NCBI GenBank assembly: GCA_903853805.1
Contig: CAINUN010000083.1
Coordinates: 62,001-126,000 of the forward strand
DNA from: an uncultured Bacteroidota bacterium
GTDB taxonomy: Bacteria > Bacteroidota > Bacteroidia > Chitinophagales > Chitinophagaceae
Length of the DNA stretch: 64,000 bases
Reading direction: 5' to 3'
Both the position numbers and the translations under genes were made by a program. Each line of letters opens with the position of its first letter. The stretch's first letter is position 1. Shown here piece by piece: positions 1 to 9,226 of the stretch. The notes beneath the pieces were generated by a model. The model had not been told where the DNA came from, did no database searches, and was given only the letters and a program-made list of their open reading frames with translations.

Positions 1-1173
1 TTGACGCCTGGGACTACTTATTATGCTTGGGTTCGTACAAATTGTTCCAATACTACATCAGGTTGGAAGTACACTACATTTTACAATCCATATCCACCAT
101 GTGGTTTGCCTTCTAACGTCGTAGTTTCAAACATCAATATGCATGCAGCTAGAATTACTTGGACAAATGGAACCAACTATAATTCTTACAGATTTTCAGT
201 TGACACAAATCCTAATCCGCCTTCAAATGGTGGTGCAACAATTTTTGATTCTACTTATGATGCCTTAAACCTTTCTCCAAATACACAGTATTATATTCAT
301 CTAAGAACACATTGCGGAGGATTAAATTACACACAAAATTGGAGGCTAGATTCATTTATGACCACATCGACTTGTATGAGTACTATTGTTCCTTATATTG
401 ACAGTTTCTTTGCTGATAGGGCTTACATTAGATGGAATAAGTCACTTGGTGCTAAGAACTATGAATATGTACTCAATTTCTCATCCACACCTCCAATTGG
501 AAATGGCTATCCAGTCTTTGATACGACTGCGGCTCCTATGAATTTATACAGTGGAACAAAATATTATGTACATTTAAGAGTACGTTGCGATACAAGTAAC
601 GCTTCAGCGTGGGCAACCGATTCGTTTACTACCCCAACTCACTGTGTTCCCACAGCTATTCCATCTGTAACAACTGTTACTTCAACTAAGGTTACAATTA
701 CTTGGTCTTCTGTAAGTGTAGCCGCTTATTACGAAACCTTTCTTTCCTCTTCTCCTGTACCACCACTTGTAGGTGCAGCAACTTCCAACTTATCCTACTC
801 CAGCAACACACTCATTCCAAATACAGTTTATTACTTCCATATCCGCTCATATTGTAGTGCAGGGGATATTTCTACTTGGCAAACAGTAATGTTTAAAACT
901 GAACCAGTAGGGATTTCTTCAGTTGATGAAAAAGTATTTTCTGTAGAAGCTTATCCAAATCCAGTTTCCAACGACTTGCACATAAAGATTGTTGGTAGCA
1001 TAAAAGAACATTGTAGCGTTTCTTTGTTTGACCTTTCAGGAAAGCAGCTTCTTGAAAAGGAGATTATTGAAGAGGATACCATTATCAATATGAATGATTT
1101 TTCTTCCGGCATGTATATTCTCAAATATTTTGATGAAGAAACTACAGGTGCAGTTAGATTACTGAAACAATAA
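1..1173 (+). CDS. Secreted fibronectin-III-like protein with T9SS sorting domain (5' truncated)
   Basis: The reading frame is open from base 1, so the true start lies outside the window; the TTG at base 1 is probably not a start. Three complete modules of about 90 residues begin with Cys near residues 34, 125 and 217 and carry the ITW/IRW...Y pattern and the Y-Y-x-H-x-R strand of fibronectin type III folds. A partial module precedes them. Residues from about 305 on form a T9SS type A sorting domain: YPNPVSNDLHIKI, then a SLFDLSGK strand, then GMYILKYF and a terminal LLKQ. The protein is therefore probably exported through the Sec and type IX systems and held at the surface or released. No catalytic domain is visible in the part present. 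The 3' end runs straight into a strong terminator. Confidence 0.85.
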   Translation: MTPGTTYYAWVRTNCSNTTSGWKYTTFYNPYPPCGLPSNVVVSNINMHAARITWTNGTNYNSYRFSVDTNPNPPSNGGATIFDSTYDALNLSPNTQYYIHLRTHCGGLNYTQNWRLDSFMTTSTCMSTIVPYIDSFFADRAYIRWNKSLGAKNYEYVLNFSSTPPIGNGYPVFDTTAAPMNLYSGTKYYVHLRVRCDTSNASAWATDSFTTPTHCVPTAIPSVTTVTSTKVTITWSSVSVAAYYETFLSSSPVPPLVGAATSNLSYSSNTLIPNTVYYFHIRSYCSAGDISTWQTVMFKTEPVGISSVDEKVFSVEAYPNPVSNDLHIKIVGSIKEHCSVSLFDLSGKQLLEKEIIEEDTIINMNDFSSGMYILKYFDEETTGAVRLLKQ

Positions 1174-1176
1174 AAA

Positions 1177-1220
1177 TAAACAACAAAAAAGCCTCCTTCT
1201 GGAGGCTTTTTTGTTGTTTA
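1177..1220. terminator. Bidirectional intrinsic terminator
   Basis: A perfect 20-bp inverted repeat (1177-1196 and 1201-1220) surrounds a TTCT loop. The GC core is GCCTCC/GGAGGC, flanked by A and T tracts, so it can end transcription from either side. It lies between two convergent genes. The stop codon of the leftward oxidoreductase (1218-1220) is part of the right arm. Confidence 0.9.
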
Positions 1221-2777
1221 TTTTTTCATAAATTGGATTGCAGCATCAGCACAATTTTCCCCATCAATTGCAGCAGAAACAATTCCGCCCGCATATCCTG
1301 CACCTTCAGCGCATGGAAATAGTCCTTTAATTTGTGTGTGCTGAAATGATACTTTATCCCTTGGTATTCTTACGGGTGAGCTTGTTCGACTTTCTGTTGC
1401 TACCATGATGGCTTCATTGGTAAAATAGCCTTTCATTTTTTTTCCAAAATCAATCATGGCTTGCTTCAAGGAAAGATTCACTTCCAATGGCAAAACTTCA
1501 GACAATGAGACACTTGCAACTCCAGGTAAATAAGAGCATAGTGGCAAAGTAGAAGATGCTTTATTGCATGTGAAATCAACTAATCTTTGTGCTGGTGCAA
1601 CTAATTTTCCACCCCCTATTTCAAATGCTTTTCTTTCTACCATTTGCTGATATTGCAAACCTGAAAGATTTCCTTTGAAACCATAATTTGCAAAATCCTT
1701 CTCATTTACTGAAACTACAGTGCCGCTATTAGCAAATGGATTATTTCGCTTACTTGGCGACCAACCATTCACCACAATTTCATTGGGTGCGGTTGCAGCT
1801 GGTGCAATAATTCCACCAGGACACATACAGAACGAGAAAACACCTTTATCATTTATTTGAGTCACTAATGAATAGCTAGCTGGTGGTAACAATTCATCAC
1901 GCACTGAACATTTATATTGTGCTTGGTCAATCAACAGTTGTGGGTGTTCAATCCTAACACCAAGCGCAAAAGATTTGGTTTCGAGTTTTATTTTTTTCAA
2001 CTCAAGAAGTTCGTAAATATCTCTTGCAGAATGACCTGTTGCTAATATCAAAGCTCTGCATGATATTGTATTACTGTTTTGAGTTTTCACTCCTTTTACT
2101 ACGTCTCCATCCAACAGAATATCAGTCAACTTATTTTCAAATAAAACTACGCCACCACAATCAATAATTTGTTGTCGCATTGCCTGAATTATGTTGGGCA
2201 ATTTGTTGGTGCCAATATGTGGATGTGCTTCCCTTAAAACATTTTCTTTTGCACCAAAATGAACAAAGAGTTGCAAAATACGCTTCACATCTCCACGCTT
2301 GGTTGAACGTGTATAAAGTTTGCCATCGCTATAAGTACCCGCACCACCTTCTCCAAAACAATAATTACTTTCAGGATTAGTAATTCCTTCTTTATTCATT
2401 ATTGCTAAATCCCGACGTCGACTTCTTACATCTTTTCCTCTTTCAAGAATTATTGGTTTATAACCCAATGAAATCATTCGCAATGCTGCAAACAAACCAG
2501 CAGGTCCTGCACCCACAATAACAATATGAGGAGCATTGCTTACATTTTTGTATTGAGGGTTAAATGGAATTTCTTTTTGAAAAGGCTCATCAATAAATGC
2601 TAGAAGTTGGACAACAATTTTAGGTTGACGCGCCCTCGCATCAATAGACTGTCGTTCAATTTTGTAATCATAAATCCTTTTAATAGCGATACCCGTTTCG
2701 CTAGCTATTCTTTTTTTAACAACATTATTATCTGCAACCTCAGCAGGTAAAAAAGCAATCGTAAGTGTTTTAATCAT
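1218..2777 (-). CDS. FAD-dependent oxidoreductase, COG2509 (YdiF-like) family
   Basis: The 519-residue protein has an N-terminal domain of about 80 residues, then a classical dinucleotide-binding site at about residues 84-113 (VIVGAGPAGLFAALRM followed by a strand ending in LERG). A conserved LATGHSARD segment follows in the middle and an FAD-closing PCAEGAGYAGGIVSAAIDG near the C terminus. This layout and length match the COG2509 uncharacterised FAD-dependent dehydrogenases, which are cytosolic and have no agreed substrate. The gene stands alone and ends inside the shared terminator with the upstream convergent gene. The ATG start at 2777 is well placed because the N-terminal domain is complete. 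Confidence 0.88.
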   Translation of the reverse strand: MIKTLTIAFLPAEVADNNVVKKRIASETGIAIKRIYDYKIERQSIDARARQPKIVVQLLAFIDEPFQKEIPFNPQYKNVSNAPHIVIVGAGPAGLFAALRMISLGYKPIILERGKDVRSRRRDLAIMNKEGITNPESNYCFGEGGAGTYSDGKLYTRSTKRGDVKRILQLFVHFGAKENVLREAHPHIGTNKLPNIIQAMRQQIIDCGGVVLFENKLTDILLDGDVVKGVKTQNSNTISCRALILATGHSARDIYELLELKKIKLETKSFALGVRIEHPQLLIDQAQYKCSVRDELLPPASYSLVTQINDKGVFSFCMCPGGIIAPAATAPNEIVVNGWSPSKRNNPFANSGTVVSVNEKDFANYGFKGNLSGLQYQQMVERKAFEIGGGKLVAPAQRLVDFTCNKASSTLPLCSYLPGVASVSLSEVLPLEVNLSLKQAMIDFGKKMKGYFTNEAIMVATESRTSSPVRIPRDKVSFQHTQIKGLFPCAEGAGYAGGIVSAAIDGENCADAAIQFMKK

Positions 2778-3092
2778 GCGTTAGGTTTTCATCCTAAAGA
2801 GGCAAAAGTATTAATAACTGGTTGTAATCTTTAGTAAGTTATAATTGTTTTTGGGGAATATTCAATGATTACAAAAGAACAAAGTAGTATCAAGTTATTA
2901 TTGCTATGTCCTCCACTTTAATATTCAAAAAGCACAAAGTACATTGTCGTAAAACTCACAATTGTATGAATGTACCGATGAAATATTAAACGTTACAAAA
3001 AACGATAGAACAAATCAATAGATTTTTGAAAGGTTACAAAAGAAGTAAAATGATCATTCTTCATTATAGAACAGAGTTATTATCTTGCCTTT
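2778..3092. other. Intergenic region, no gene seen
   Basis: About 315 bp of AT-rich sequence between divergent genes. No convincing reading frame or RNA gene was seen. The promoters of both flanking genes presumably lie here, but no clean TTTG/TAnnTTTG pair could be assigned. Confidence 0.5.
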
Positions 3093-3707
3093 ATGAAAGC
3101 ACTTAATAAATGGAAATTAGCATTTGCCATTCTTTATTTTATTGCTAGTTGTAACACATTCCAAAACCAAACTATAAACAATACTCCAAATCATTTACAA
3201 GATAGCCTTCAACTAAAAGACTTAGTAAAGCAATATTTGAAGTGGGCGAATTCAAATGCTAGTCATAACAGCACTATTTTTATCGAAGCAAAAAAACAAA
3301 AACCAACTGACACAAATTATAAGTCTGTTGATTGGGGTCAACTAACGAAAAGCCTAACAAAAATTGAAAATTCTCGCTTTTTTACTTTGCACTTTATAGA
3401 AAACTTTAAAAGTCTAGCTATGCATCTTGATTCTGAACTTAAAAAAGGCACTATTGTTTGGCACGAGAATGAAATCCCCAATTTTGCTGCTGCTGATATA
3501 GACTCTTGGTGCAATTGTCAGGATAAACCAGATAGCTTTTTAGCGAAAATAGCTTTATCGCCGATTGTTTATGATAATGAAACGGCAATATTTAGTTGGG
3601 CTTGGGGAGATGAATTCAATTATAAAATAGTAGCAAAAAAAACCGGAGTAAAATGGCAAATAGAATACCTAGAAGGTTTTGATATAAAATATTTTTCGGG
3701 GGATTAA
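3093..3707 (+). CDS. Hypothetical lipoprotein
   Basis: The 204-residue protein starts with a short basic stretch and a hydrophobic segment that ends in FIASC (Cys at about residue 20), consistent with a signal-peptidase-II lipobox. The rest is hydrophilic, with a Trp-rich central part (SWCNCQDKPD and FSWAWGDEF). I do not recognise the family. It is probably anchored on the periplasmic side of the inner or outer membrane. It is monocistronic, has a clear ATG start, and no neighbour hints at a function. Confidence 0.7.
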   Translation: MKALNKWKLAFAILYFIASCNTFQNQTINNTPNHLQDSLQLKDLVKQYLKWANSNASHNSTIFIEAKKQKPTDTNYKSVDWGQLTKSLTKIENSRFFTLHFIENFKSLAMHLDSELKKGTIVWHENEIPNFAAADIDSWCNCQDKPDSFLAKIALSPIVYDNETAIFSWAWGDEFNYKIVAKKTGVKWQIEYLEGFDIKYFSGD

Positions 3708-3790
3708 TAGAATGTTAATACCACACGCACATAGGTTCTATTATAAAATTGTTAAGCTGCACCTCACTCATGTGAATACAAATCTACATT

Positions 3791-4036
3791 CTAGGGATTA
3801 CTATTATTCCCTTCAAACTCTTCAATGGAAATAGAAATTTCCTTTTCTATTTCCAAAAACTCAATTAGTGTCATTTTATCAACAAAAAACCACCCACCAA
3901 ACTCTTTTTTATAAATCATAGGAAACAAAACTGTGTCATTTTGCAACCAAACCATATAACAGAAAACACCCAGTGCTAGTTCCTGTTTTTCCATTACTAA
4001 ATCAATGCCATTAATATTCTTTCTTAATAAACTCAT
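3791..4036 (-). CDS. Small hypothetical protein
   Basis: An 81-residue protein with a mixed alpha/beta pattern, a central MVWLQNDTVLFPMIYKKEFGGWFF strand region and an acidic C terminus. It has no signal peptide or membrane segment. It lies downstream of the DUF4295 gene on the same strand, but a hairpin terminator separates them. I do not recognise the family. Its amino-acid composition looks like that of a real soluble protein, but the short length keeps confidence moderate. Confidence 0.5.
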   Translation of the reverse strand: MSLLRKNINGIDLVMEKQELALGVFCYMVWLQNDTVLFPMIYKKEFGGWFFVDKMTLIEFLEIEKEISISIEEFEGNNSNP

Positions 4037-4101
4037 AAATGCTTATTGATGAAAATAATTCTTTCTAAAATTATTGGGAATTCAGTGTAAAAGTAAAATA
4101 C

Positions 4102-4128
4102 TTAAGGCTGCCTTTTGGGCAGCCTTAA
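4102..4128 (-). terminator. Intrinsic terminator of the ribosomal protein operon
   Basis: An 11-bp perfect stem (4102-4112 and 4118-4128, arm TTAAGGCTGCC) surrounds a 5-nt loop. On the minus strand it follows the DUF4295 stop codon by about 20 bases and is followed by a T-rich stretch. Confidence 0.7.
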
Positions 4129-4149
4129 AAAAATGTACTCAGGTGCTAA

Positions 4150-4323
4150 TTATTTTACTGTAGCAAGATAATCCTTCACTTTATCCTTGTGAACGATTCC
4201 TTCCTTAAAAGTATAAGCACCAGTCTTAGGGCTACGAACAGCCTTAATTACTTTTGTATAATTTTTCGCTTCTGCTGCGAGTTTCGGGTCTTTCTTGATC
4301 GCCGTTTTTGCTGCTTTTGCCAT
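4150..4323 (-). CDS. DUF4295 family small basic protein
   Basis: Translating the minus strand from the ATG at 4321-4323 gives a 57-residue lysine-rich protein that begins MAKAAKTAIKKDPKLAAEAK and ends DYLATVK. This matches the DUF4295 family, a small protein almost confined to Bacteroidota and encoded directly after the L28 and L33 genes, as here. Its position and basic composition suggest a role with the ribosome, but none is demonstrated. It is the third gene of the rpmB-rpmG-DUF4295 operon and is followed by a terminator. Confidence 0.85.
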   Translation of the reverse strand: MAKAAKTAIKKDPKLAAEAKNYTKVIKAVRSPKTGAYTFKEGIVHKDKVKDYLATVK

Positions 4324-4398
4324 CTTTTATAATTTTGAATTTTGAATTTTGAATTTGGGATTAAGCATAAATTATCAACCTTAATCCGAAATCATCAA

Positions 4399-4587
4399 TT
4401 ATTTGATTTCTTTATGAACGGTTACCTTTTTCATAATTGGGTTGAATTTTTTCAACTCAATACGCTCAGGGGTATTTTTCTTGTTTTTGGTGGTAATATA
4501 ACGACTGGTGCCGGCCAAACCGGTTCCTTTATGTTCCGTGCATTCCAAGATTACTTGAACACGATTACCTTTTCCTTTCTTAGCCAT
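4399..4587 (-). CDS. rpmG: 50S ribosomal protein L33
   Basis: A 62-residue protein beginning [20 protein letters not shown], with [23 protein letters not shown] in the middle, the L33 signature. The zinc-binding cysteine pairs of C+ type L33 are missing; only one Cys remains, so this is a C- type. It binds 23S rRNA near the E site of the large subunit. It lies 31 nt after rpmB and 75 nt before the DUF4295 gene on the same strand. Confidence 0.96.
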   Translation of the reverse strand: MAKKGKGNRVQVILECTEHKGTGLAGTSRYITTKNKKNTPERIELKKFNPIMKKVTVHKEIK

Positions 4588-4618
4588 TTCTTATAAATTT
4601 AAGCTGGTGTAATAATGA

Positions 4619-4855
4619 TTAAATATGCTGGCCTTGTGCACGAAGAGTCTTCACTACACTTAATAGTCCATTTTTGTTAATAGTGCGAATAGCATCAGCT
4701 GTTAGCTTCAATGTTATCCAACGGTCTTCTTCTACAAGGAAGAAACGTTTCGTTTGCAAGTTGGGCAGAAAACGACGTTTTGCCTTTTTGTTCGAGAAAG
4801 ATACTTTGTGACCAGTAACTGGTTTTTTTCCAGTAACCTGACATACACGTGCCAT
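4619..4855 (-). CDS. rpmB: 50S ribosomal protein L28
   Basis: The 78-residue protein begins MARVCQVTGKKPVTGHKVSF and continues with SNKKAKRRFLPNLQ and the RWITLKLTADAIRTI segment, diagnostic of L28. The frame stays open for 13 more codons upstream (to 4894), but every L28 starts at the MARVC/MSRVC residue, so the start is set at 4855. It is the first gene of the ribosomal protein operon read leftward. Its role is in large-subunit assembly. Confidence 0.96.
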   Translation of the reverse strand: MARVCQVTGKKPVTGHKVSFSNKKAKRRFLPNLQTKRFFLVEEDRWITLKLTADAIRTINKNGLLSVVKTLRAQGQHI

Positions 4856-4940
4856 GCTTAAAATTTTTGGAGGGCGAAGGTAAAGAAAAATCAAATCAAA
4901 AAAGTCTGATTTCTAAAATTTTTTTAAAAAAACTATAGAA

Positions 4941-5675
4941 TTAGGCAATTTCAGGCAAAAATAATTTATCAAAATCACTAATTCCTGGTGTATTCTCACA
5001 AATAAATCCTTCACCGTATTTGCTCCCAATTCTTTTTCCAATTAAAGCATCACGTTGTTTCACCTGGTCAAGGAAGTTTTCGGTGGCAATGTAAGTAATT
5101 GGTTCATTTGAATTGGGATCGTGAAACTGGCTTTTGTAAGCTTTGATGGCATCCATTTTCAAGTCTTCTGCACCTGAAGTATCAACAATAAAACTTGGCT
5201 CTAACATTCTATCTTGTATCATATGAAAAATACGTTTAGGTCGCCATTGATTTTGTTGTTTTCCTTCATGATGTGTTTCAATTTTTCTTAAACCAGAAAG
5301 AAAACAAGCATCGGCAATCAAACGTCCTGCTCTGCCGTGGTCTGGATGTCTGTCGGTAAGAGCATTGGCTATTACAATATTGGGTTGATACTTACGAATG
5401 AAGTGAATAATGGTTCGTTGATTTGTTTCATCATTTTGAAAAAAACCATCAGCCATTCCTGCATTTTCTCTCACAATAATACCCATAATATCGGCAGCCA
5501 CAGCTGCTTCTTTCAAACGCAGTTCAGGAGTACCTCTTGTGCCCAATTCTCCACTGGTGAGGTCGAGAATACCAACTAGTTGTCCTTTTTGTACGTGTTT
5601 TATCAATGTACCAGCACAACTCAATTCTACATCGTCTGGATGTACGGCAATAGCAAGGATGTGAAGTTTTTGCAT
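4941..5675 (-). CDS. bshB1: Bacillithiol biosynthesis deacetylase BshB1
   Basis: A 244-residue PIG-L/LmbE family zinc deacetylase. The zinc motif is AVHPDDVELSCAGTL at about residues 10-24, followed by LTSGELGTRGTPELRLKEA; the second metal/catalytic segment is DRHPDHGRAG. The MQKLHILAIAVHPDD start and GELGTRGT signature are typical of BshB1, which removes the acetyl group from GlcNAc-malate to give GlcN-malate, the second step of bacillithiol synthesis. The protein is cytosolic. The bshA and bshC genes are not in this window. It is followed at once upstream by a DUF4294 gene on the same strand (21 nt gap). Confidence 0.93.
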   Translation of the reverse strand: MQKLHILAIAVHPDDVELSCAGTLIKHVQKGQLVGILDLTSGELGTRGTPELRLKEAAVAADIMGIIVRENAGMADGFFQNDETNQRTIIHFIRKYQPNIVIANALTDRHPDHGRAGRLIADACFLSGLRKIETHHEGKQQNQWRPKRIFHMIQDRMLEPSFIVDTSGAEDLKMDAIKAYKSQFHDPNSNEPITYIATENFLDQVKQRDALIGKRIGSKYGEGFICENTPGISDFDKLFLPEIA

Positions 5676-5696
5676 GAAGCAAATGTAAAGACTTTA

Positions 5697-6350
5697 CTAC
5701 TTACTGGCGGAACGGTAGCGGTCCTGTTGTTGTTTAACGTAATAATAGCGATAATAGTTGGATGCTTCAAGTTCACGAACAATTGATTCCATCACTTGGT
5801 CATCGCCACTAGGGTCATATTCTCTTTTGAGGTTGTTGCTAAACAACAATGCAACCGACTGATAAATAAATGCATTGAAGCCACCTTTCATTCCCTTTAA
5901 AATATTATAGCAATTCTTTCCGGTTTGTCGATTAATGAGTTTCACGAGAATTTCGCCCTGTGTCATTGAAAGGTTTACAAGATCGTTTTTAAACTTGGAT
6001 TTTAGTTCTCGTTCTTTTGATTTAATGAAATCCTTTCTTGCTCCTCTGTCAGGTAATGCTGCTAGTTGTTGGTCAACATCTTTTAGAATGCCGGCAGCCA
6101 TAACGGCATAAGGGTAGGTTAAGTAAATATTGTAACGTAGTCTATTGTAATCAGATTGACGTTTCACCCAATTTTCAGGCAGCTTATCAAGCTTTTCAAA
6201 TTCTGGGAGAAAAACCATTGGAACAGCGGCACCATTTTCAACAACAGCGCCTAACATAATTGTATCATTTGGGTTTTTGTCTTGGGCAAAAACAACTTTA
6301 TTCCCCAAAAGAAAGTAGAAAAAAAATAGGCAGACAAAAACTGTTTTCAT
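5697..6350 (-). CDS. DUF4294 domain-containing secreted protein
   Basis: The 217-residue protein has a Sec signal peptide (hydrophobic core FVCLFFFYFLLG, cleavage probably after FAQ). The mature part contains LPEFEKLDKLPENWVKRQSDYNRLRYNIYLTYPYA and GEILVKLINRQTGKNCYNILK, which match DUF4294, a periplasmic family restricted to Bacteroidota and of unknown function. The length is normal. It is cotranscribed with bshB1 by position, a common but not explained pairing. Confidence 0.85.
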   Translation of the reverse strand: MKTVFVCLFFFYFLLGNKVVFAQDKNPNDTIMLGAVVENGAAVPMVFLPEFEKLDKLPENWVKRQSDYNRLRYNIYLTYPYAVMAAGILKDVDQQLAALPDRGARKDFIKSKERELKSKFKNDLVNLSMTQGEILVKLINRQTGKNCYNILKGMKGGFNAFIYQSVALLFSNNLKREYDPSGDDQVMESIVRELEASNYYRYYYVKQQQDRYRSASK

Positions 6351-6506
6351 TATTCGTTTATAAAACTCCTAAAAATTAGTCAATTATTGTACCAAACGGT
6401 AACCTTTTTTTCGAGCCAAAAATTAGTTAAATAGTATAAACACACTACATAGCTTTTTATTGTGTAGCTGAAAAAGGGTTGTTTATGGTAGATTTGCTTT
6501 GTGAAG

Positions 6507-6758
6507 ATGAAGAAGAAAATATGTTTCATTGCGTTGGGATTATTGGCTGAGTTAATAGTGGCATGTACGCCGCAAAAACAACCCATTCCAAAAGCGCAGT
6601 TGAAAAAATTGTTGGATTCTGTGGCTAATGCAAAAACACTGGAAATCACCAATGAAACAAAGGAGGATTTAGATAAAAGAAGAGCTATTGAAGTAAAACC
6701 TCTAGTTGATTCTTTTTTGAATAAAAACACGACTCAAAATGATACTTTAAGCCTATAA
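6507..6758 (+). CDS. Small hypothetical lipoprotein
   Basis: An 83-residue protein: MKKKICFIALGLLAELIVAC, with a lipobox-like IVAC, then a charged helical tail. A GTG two codons earlier (6501) is in frame, but the ATG at 6507 fits a lipoprotein signal better. A TAnnTTTG element at 6489-6496 would place transcription close to the start codon. It lies 3 nt before the next gene, so the two probably form an operon. No family is recognised. Confidence 0.65.
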   Translation: MKKKICFIALGLLAELIVACTPQKQPIPKAQLKKLLDSVANAKTLEITNETKEDLDKRRAIEVKPLVDSFLNKNTTQNDTLSL

Positions 6759-6761
6759 AAA

Positions 6762-8222
6762 ATGTTATCGAAAAAACTATTGAATATTTTCACTTGTCTG
6801 CTACTAATAAATAATTTTTCAGACGCACAAGAAGTTATTTATGCACCTTATGAAAAATTTGATTTTCGTACGGGCGATTTTGCCGTAGTTGGAAAAGTTG
6901 CAGGGAACATCTATGCTTACCGAAGCAATAGTGATGGCTTTTTCTTAAATGCATATAATGATTCATTGGATAAAGTAGCAACAGTATTACTCGACTTTTT
7001 TCCCAACAAGGTTTATCAGTCTAAATTCATTGCTTATTCCAATAAAATAATAGCACTTTATCAGGCTTTGGAAGGAACAAGAGTAACGCAATATGCTGCC
7101 ATGCTCGATGCTTCGGGAAGGTTGTTAAAAGGTCCTATTAATCTTGGTACTGAACGCACAGGCATTTTTGGACCAAGCAAAACCTATTTTACAATGGTAG
7201 TAAGTGACGACAAAAAACAAATCTTCATTTACACGCTTAAAAAAGATGGAAGCAGCCTTGATCTTTCAGGCATATGGTTGGACGATGAATTAACGTCATT
7301 GCAAAAAACTAAAACTACATTCAGCGCCGATAATGATTTAGAAAGCGGTGAAGGTGTGTTAGATAATCAAGGTAATTTTTACCTCAATACTTTTACCCCA
7401 ACTGGTGGAAAAAGCTATGCCGACCAACTTTGGGTGCTAAAGCTGTCAAAAGGAAGTAAGAACTTTTTAGCCAACGAATACAAGCTAGAAAACAAATTTG
7501 CTGGTAGCACTTTTTTAAAGCTCGACAATATGAATAATAAACTTTTCTTAGCAGGGTTTTATTCTGGTAGAAAGTCAGGAAATTTTGAAGGTATTTTATT
7601 TGCCAACTATGATAATGCCGATAGTAATTTTCATGCAAAACGATTCATTCCATTCGACGAAAAATTGCTTTTGGAAACAGGGGGTAGAAACACGAAAAAA
7701 GCGCTAAACAATTATGAAATAAGACAGATGATTGTACGTAAAGACGGAGGTTTTGTGATGCTTGCTGAGGACTTTTATGTTTCTACAAGAATGACTAACT
7801 CATATATGGGCAGTTATTACGGAGGTTTTTATTCCCCTTTTTATTCTCCTTATTCTAACCAAAGTATTCGCGAGTATAACTACAACGATATTCTTGCTGT
7901 TTCCTATGATGGCGAAGGCAATAAACAATGGCATTCATTTGTTCGTAAAGAGCAATTTTCACAAGAAGATGGAGGTATTTTTTCATCGTTCGTTATGATT
8001 AATACTGGAGGTTCTTTGGGAGTTTTATTTAACAATCAATCTTCTAAGATGTCCATGGCTACCGTTAATGGGAAAGGCGAAGTCGAAATGAAAACACTTC
8101 AAATTGTAAACAATAACAACCTTGCTTGGATGCCAAGAACAGGGAAACAAACTGGATTAAAAGAAGTGATCATTCCTTGCATTGGCAAACAGCAAATTTG
8201 TTTTGCTAAAGTTGCGTTCTAA
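6762..8222 (+). CDS. Secreted hypothetical protein, probable beta-propeller-like
   Basis: The 486-residue protein has a signal peptide (LNIFTCLLLINNFSDAQ, cleavage after DAQ). The mature part is a series of repeated strand-rich segments of about 40-60 residues (for example GNIYAYRSNSDGFFLNAYNDSL and GNFYLNTFTPTGGK), which suggests a beta-propeller or similar repeat fold; this is inference. A YMGSYYGGFYSPFYSPYSN stretch at about residues 345-365 is an unusual Tyr/Ser/Pro-rich insert. No sorting domain is present, so it is probably periplasmic or outer-membrane attached. It is the second gene of a rightward operon. Confidence 0.7.
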   Translation: MLSKKLLNIFTCLLLINNFSDAQEVIYAPYEKFDFRTGDFAVVGKVAGNIYAYRSNSDGFFLNAYNDSLDKVATVLLDFFPNKVYQSKFIAYSNKIIALYQALEGTRVTQYAAMLDASGRLLKGPINLGTERTGIFGPSKTYFTMVVSDDKKQIFIYTLKKDGSSLDLSGIWLDDELTSLQKTKTTFSADNDLESGEGVLDNQGNFYLNTFTPTGGKSYADQLWVLKLSKGSKNFLANEYKLENKFAGSTFLKLDNMNNKLFLAGFYSGRKSGNFEGILFANYDNADSNFHAKRFIPFDEKLLLETGGRNTKKALNNYEIRQMIVRKDGGFVMLAEDFYVSTRMTNSYMGSYYGGFYSPFYSPYSNQSIREYNYNDILAVSYDGEGNKQWHSFVRKEQFSQEDGGIFSSFVMINTGGSLGVLFNNQSSKMSMATVNGKGEVEMKTLQIVNNNNLAWMPRTGKQTGLKEVIIPCIGKQQICFAKVAF

Positions 8223-8233
8223 ATTTCTTTTGA

Positions 8234-9211
8234 TTGCTGAAACTCTTTCAAAATACAAAGCCAACTACGGTTTTATTGATCATTCTTCTTGGCTTCGTCA
8301 TGAAGTGGCAAGCGTTTGTATATCCTATTTTTCCTGAAGTATCAAAAGGACATTTTATGTTCGATTTGATTTTGGGATGTTTGAAAATATTGTTTGGTAA
8401 ATCAGCAATTAGTTTTTCATTTTTGTCAGTTAGTTTATTAATTGCTCAATCATATTATCTCAATTTCATTGTTTCTAAACACAAACTGTTTGTCTTAAAA
8501 GGATTTCTGCCTGCATTCAGTTTTTTATTATTGACTTCTCTTTTTCCATCACTTAATTATTTCAATGAGCAACTCATTTTGAATTTCTTTGTTTTGGCAG
8601 CATTTGAAAAAATATTAGGATTCAGTCATAGTTCAAATTCAAGAACTGAAATATTCAATGCAGGTTTTTTAATGACCATCCCATTTTTGTTTCAACTTTC
8701 TGGCTTTGGTTTTTGGGTCTTGTTTTTTGTATCACTTGCGCTATTAAGACCCTTTCATTTAGCTGAGTGGGTAGTAGGAATTATTGGCTTATTCACACCT
8801 ATTTATTTTTTTGTTTGTTCACTCTTTTTGTTCAATAAAATGGAAGTATTGCATCAATTTCCGCTTTTAAGTTTCAACTATTTACAGTCAGCTGATTTTA
8901 AAAGATTTCACTTTGGTCTTTTGCTGGGATTTTTTCTTCTTATTGCATTTGGTCTATTTGCTTTACTACAAAATTTACCAAAAGTTACCATTTATGTTCG
9001 TAGAAGTTGGCTGATCGTTGTAAGCTACTGCATGCTTGCTATAGGAATCCTATTTTTAATCACGCCAACAGCAAATCAAGGGTGGATTTTAGTGCTTCCA
9101 CCGTTATGTTTAATAATTTCACAAAGCTTTTGTCTTGAAAAAACTAAGTGGTTTAGTAGTTTTACATTCTATTTTTCCATTGTCTTATTCATTTTCAGCC
9201 AACTGATTTAA
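8234..9211 (+). CDS. Polytopic membrane protein, DUF6427-like
   Basis: A 325-residue very hydrophobic protein with about nine to ten predicted membrane segments. The opening FQNTKPTTVLLIILLGFVMKW and the LLRPFHLAEWVVGIIGLFTPIYFF segment resemble the DUF6427 family of Bacteroidota membrane proteins, whose function is unknown. The start used is TTG at 8234; no better ATG lies upstream before the previous stop, and an ATG 20 codons in would remove the first membrane segment. In many Bacteroidota DUF6427-type genes lie near purine or uracil genes; here purQ follows after 15 nt. Confidence 0.65.
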   Translation: MLKLFQNTKPTTVLLIILLGFVMKWQAFVYPIFPEVSKGHFMFDLILGCLKILFGKSAISFSFLSVSLLIAQSYYLNFIVSKHKLFVLKGFLPAFSFLLLTSLFPSLNYFNEQLILNFFVLAAFEKILGFSHSSNSRTEIFNAGFLMTIPFLFQLSGFGFWVLFFVSLALLRPFHLAEWVVGIIGLFTPIYFFVCSLFLFNKMEVLHQFPLLSFNYLQSADFKRFHFGLLLGFFLLIAFGLFALLQNLPKVTIYVRRSWLIVVSYCMLAIGILFLITPTANQGWILVLPPLCLIISQSFCLEKTKWFSSFTFYFSIVLFIFSQLI

Positions 9212-9226
9212 ACAAGAAATACTTTT

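Noticed and set aside
4324-4398. Short TTTTGAA repeat between DUF4295 and rpmG
   Set aside because: Only three to four copies of a 7-mer in an AT-rich spacer; too short to separate from slippage noise.
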